DNA from: Myxococcota bacterium
GTDB lineage: Bacteria > Myxococcota_A > UBA796 > JAJRTE01
Direction: 5' to 3'
Length of the DNA stretch: 47,638 nt
Assembly (NCBI GenBank): GCA_024278455.1
Contig: JAJRTE010000030.1
Coordinates: forward strand, 1 to 47,638
This document shows, piece by piece, positions 45,139 to 47,638 of the stretch; position 1 is the first letter of the stretch, and every line of letters begins with the position of its first letter. The notes under the pieces were generated by a model that did not search any database, was not told the origin of the DNA, and saw nothing but the letters and a program-made list of their open reading frames with translations. The position numbers were made by a program, and so were the translations under genes.

Positions 45139-45666
45139 CTATTCCGCGGGCTTCCTCTCCTGGTCCGCGTAGTAGCCCTTGAGGCCTCGAGCCAACGATG
45201 TCAGGTTGGGCTGGATGGCCTTCTTGACCACGCCCTCCACGAGCGGAAACACGCTATTGAACAGGAACCTCGGGATCTTGAACTTCTCCGGGTGGATGGT
45301 GATCTTGGCGGTGACGCGAAGCCTTGTGCCCCCGTTTTCCGGCCGGAACGAATTCGCACCCTCCACGTCGTAGCCGAACCCCTCGAGGCGGTAGTCGACG
45401 CTGTAGTCGTCGTCCTTCCATTCCGCGTAGTCGGTCCATGCCAGGATGTCCGGAGGCAGGAACTTGGCGGCTGCCCTGGGAATCTTGGCCTTGGCCCTCC
45501 AGCGGTTCACGATCTTGACCCGGGTGTCGGACACCCGCTCATAGGAAAGCTGCTCGAGGGACTCCACGTCGGGGAGGTAGGGCAGCAGCTTGGGCAGTTC
45601 GTCGCGGACCAGGGGGTAGACCTCGTCCGCGCTCCGGTCCAGGTAGTCTTCGCTTTCGATGTACAT
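45139..45666 (-). CDS. SRPBCC (START/polyketide-cyclase-like) family protein
   Basis: A 175-residue protein likely to have the helix-grip fold that binds a hydrophobic ligand. It starts MYIESEDYLDRSADEVYPLV with the typical first strand and helix (pSxxEVwxlvrD), and ends with a long helix (LVEGVVKKAIQPNLTSLARG). ATG 45666 is preceded by GGAGACAG; the longer frame to 45849 lacks that. Ligand and role are unknown. It is downstream of the discoidin-like gene on the same strand with a 205-base gap. Confidence 0.7.
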   Translation of the reverse strand: MYIESEDYLDRSADEVYPLVRDELPKLLPYLPDVESLEQLSYERVSDTRVKIVNRWRAKAKIPRAAAKFLPPDILAWTDYAEWKDDDYSVDYRLEGFGYDVEGANSFRPENGGTRLRVTAKITIHPEKFKIPRFLFNSVFPLVEGVVKKAIQPNLTSLARGLKGYYADQERKPAE

Positions 45667-45871
45667 CCTGTCTCCTCGTTTCGGGCGCGACCGGTTGCGG
45701 CGATCGTCCGGCCGGCACGGTGGTTCGGGTCTCGCAGCCCCCCTCCGCGTTCTCCGGCGGCAACCGAGCGGTTTGCAGGGGATATGCCGCGTCGTGGCCA
45801 GGAAGGGGATGGCCGTTGATGGTCCAGGGTACCGCGGAGATCCGGCCACGTCAATATCCGGGTGGCTCTGG

Positions 45872-46831
45872 TCACAACGTGAAGTTCGTGGCCATCAGTT
45901 CTATCTCCCCAATGCGCACGAGATTGCTCTTTGTCCCGGGGTAGACATCCTTGATGGTGATTTTCAGCAGGCCGAACATGGAGCCGGTATAGCCGTACAT
46001 CACGGGGAGTTCCACCCGCTGAGGGCCTGGTGCGTCCTTCAAGGTGTGTTCGACGCTGTGGTTGTCGATTTCCAGCACGATGGTCTTGGGCCGGGCGTAG
46101 GCCTTGGCCTTCTTGTCCCCTGCCGTGAAGGACGTTACAATGATCGATGCAAGGCCGAAGTCGGGCGCGTTGAGCACGATGTACTGGTCCGGTTGGTCGG
46201 TCCCGGCGATCCAGGGCGTCGCGGGCGATCCGTCGATGAGGTTGTCAGGGCTCGAGCCGGCCCGCGTGGACGACACCTCCTTGACCTCCTTCTGCGCAGG
46301 CCACTCCTCGAGCACGACCTTGACCTCGGCGACAGCGGTGTCCTTGCTGAAGTCCTTGCCCGGATAGACACTTCGAATGGTGACGGTCACGTGGCCGCCA
46401 AAAAGCTCCTCGCCGACCTTGACGTCCTCCACCGGGATGGTCTGCATCTTGAACGCATCCTCGAATACGAAGTTTTGCTGCTTGACCGGCTTGGACTTCC
46501 TCGAATCGTCGGTGGTGAAGAACGACAGGGAGATTTCCTTCAGCCTCCCGTACTTCTTGAACATCCGCTCGTCCTTCCCGTGTCCCGGAAAAATGAGCAC
46601 CTTCTCGACCTTGCCTCGAGGCAGGTCCAGGGTGAACGACTCCCCGGCTCCCACACCGTCGGCCCCCTCGATCCAGACCGTCTCCAGGCGGGAGTCGACA
46701 AGATTGGCCGGGGCGTAGGTCCCCGCGGGCTTGCTCGAGAGCACAAGGTGGCTGCTGGCCCGAACGCCCGCCAGAACAGAGGGTGGAATTGTCAACAAGG
46801 CAAGGAAGAGAACGAACGCTAGGGTACGCAT
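45872..46831 (-). CDS. Exported discoidin-like (F5/8 type C-like) protein
   Basis: A 319-residue protein. The start at 46831 gives a clear signal peptide, MRTLAFVLFLALLTIPPSVLAG, with an AxA-like cut. Two related halves follow, each with ASS...YAPANLVDSRLETVWIEG or SSPDNLIDGSPATPWIAG, the pattern of discoidin-like sugar-binding domains, then strands such as LPRGKVEKVLIFPGHG and APDFGLASIIVTSF. It is not lipidated, so it is periplasmic or secreted. The discoidin call rests on pattern, not on catalytic residues. Confidence 0.72.
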   Translation of the reverse strand: MRTLAFVLFLALLTIPPSVLAGVRASSHLVLSSKPAGTYAPANLVDSRLETVWIEGADGVGAGESFTLDLPRGKVEKVLIFPGHGKDERMFKKYGRLKEISLSFFTTDDSRKSKPVKQQNFVFEDAFKMQTIPVEDVKVGEELFGGHVTVTIRSVYPGKDFSKDTAVAEVKVVLEEWPAQKEVKEVSSTRAGSSPDNLIDGSPATPWIAGTDQPDQYIVLNAPDFGLASIIVTSFTAGDKKAKAYARPKTIVLEIDNHSVEHTLKDAPGPQRVELPVMYGYTGSMFGLLKITIKDVYPGTKSNLVRIGEIELMATNFTL

Positions 46832-46994
46832 GGCTACTCCGGAGTCAGGGCGATGGCATCGTGGTTGTCTCGAGTTCAGGCGGGATCGAGGCCGGGGTGG
46901 TGACCGCCCCGGGAGACCCGCCACAGCACAAGCACCGTGGCTCGAGGCCGGATGGGCATGCCCGGACCGGCGACGCGATGTCGGGACGACAGGA

Positions 46995-47638
46995 TCAGGC
47001 CGCGCTCGAGACGCGCTCGAGTTCCCCCTCGGCCTCGAGCTTGCGTAGCAGCGGCTTGTAGGCCGATGGCGGTACGTTGCGACACACGACCCGGGCGACG
47101 ATGGGGGCGCCGAGCAGGGCCAGGTAGCCCAGGAGTACCGCCGCCTTGTAGCGCACCGGTTCGTTGTCGAACCTCGAACCATCCTCGTTCTCCACCCTGC
47201 CCTCGTGGTCGAACACCAGGGAACGTCTCAGACTGACCCGCAGGATCTCCCCACGGTCGTCGACCACGATACGTCGCTTCTCCTCTTCCTCCTCGTCCTC
47301 GAACGGGAAGGCGTTCTCCTCGTCGGTCACTGGGGGCTCGAAGAGGTGGAAGCCGAAGATCCGGGCCGGCGCCAGTTCCTTGATCAGCGCGGCCTGCTCG
47401 AGAGGGACCGTGACCTCCTGCTCGCCAACCCCTGGACGGTCCACGTCGATCGACACGGTGAGCGAGGGGGAATCAGCGGGCTCCACCGCCGCGGACCACG
47501 AAGGCCCTTCGAGCGCTACGCGCTTGCGAACGACCACCTGTTTTGGGCTGCGACCGGAACGATACAGGCTGGCGCGTTTGAGGGCATCGACCCAGGGAAG
47601 GGCACTGCCGTCCAAGGCCGGCACCTCGTCCCCGGTGA
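46995..47638 (-). CDS. LpxC-like protein lacking deacetylase residues (partial, C-terminal part)
   Basis: The frame is open to the window end and the N-terminus lies outside. The order of conserved blocks follows UDP-3-O-acyl-GlcNAc deacetylase: DEVPALDGSALPWVDAL, VSIDVDRPGVG, LAPARIFGF, then LVFDHEGRVENEDGSRFDNE and PVRYKAAVLLGYLALLG, ending ARVVCRNVPPSAYKPLL. In active LpxC the HKxLDxIGD block gives the zinc ligands His and Asp and a catalytic Asp. Here the same places are Y, V and Y. The late catalytic His (GHALN) is also absent (PPSAYK). An acidic insert EDEEEEEKRR follows the FGF block. It is probably a pseudoenzyme; a true LpxC should exist elsewhere. The first zinc His is outside the window. 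Confidence 0.75.
   Translation of the reverse strand, partial: TGDEVPALDGSALPWVDALKRASLYRSGRSPKQVVVRKRVALEGPSWSAAVEPADSPSLTVSIDVDRPGVGEQEVTVPLEQAALIKELAPARIFGFHLFEPPVTDEENAFPFEDEEEEEKRRIVVDDRGEILRVSLRRSLVFDHEGRVENEDGSRFDNEPVRYKAAVLLGYLALLGAPIVARVVCRNVPPSAYKPLLRKLEAEGELERVSSAA

Overview
The window reads as the chromosome of a high-GC, Gram-negative, free-living bacterium of myxobacterial or deltaproteobacterial type. The evidence is a heptose kinase, an LpxC relative, several lipoprotein signals and an unusual wealth of MopE-type and thrombospondin-type Asp-rich calcium/metal-binding proteins. This placement is inference from gene content. No rRNA, tRNA or CRISPR array was seen. A striking genome signature is the palindrome CTCGAG, which recurs far above chance in most native genes and is nearly absent from the acquired segment and from the giant Asp-rich gene.

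Layout. 1-5,929: an SNF2 helicase cut by the window edge, a family 4 glycosyltransferase and a lipoprotein penicillin acylase, all on +. 5,985-about 11,200: a lower-GC accessory block in which every gene lies on - and each is followed by an attC-like site. I read it as a cluster of integron cassettes without an integrase (CALIN). It carries a nucleotidyltransferase pair, hicBA, a SAM methyltransferase, a type II restriction-modification pair with a frameshifted nuclease, a decayed phd-vapC and a hypothetical. 11,745-14,687: lactate utilisation genes lutC and a lutB-lutA fusion. 15,026-29,044: three large secreted or lipoprotein-type proteins, namely a 2,834-residue MopE/beta-sandwich/starch-binding-like giant and two divergent paralogues that join MopE repeats to a parallel beta-helix. 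About 29,260-29,735: a nested hexamer minisatellite.

29,808-37,323: a co-directional housekeeping run, rfaE1 (heptose kinase), yicC, gmk, rel/spoT, then a BMP-type substrate-binding lipoprotein-like protein and its double ATPase, but no permease genes. 37,531-39,225: an AAA-ATPase/PD-(D/E)XK protein flanked by perfect 30-bp direct repeats. 39,631-47,638: a small membrane protein, a thrombospondin type 3 repeat lipoprotein, an M48 metallopeptidase with a zinc ribbon, an EcsC-like protein, a transposase remnant next to a truncated sulfatase-modifying-factor domain, an SRPBCC protein, a discoidin-like exported protein, and the C-terminal part of an LpxC homologue that has lost the known zinc and catalytic residues visible in its C-terminal half.

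Best candidates for something new: the CALIN block with its internally consistent cassette boundaries, the CTCGAG signature maintained against codon bias, the LpxC-like pseudoenzyme, and the giant protein with a 1,035-bp higher-order repeat. All calls are by eye. No database search or folding computation was run, and motif counts are hand counts.
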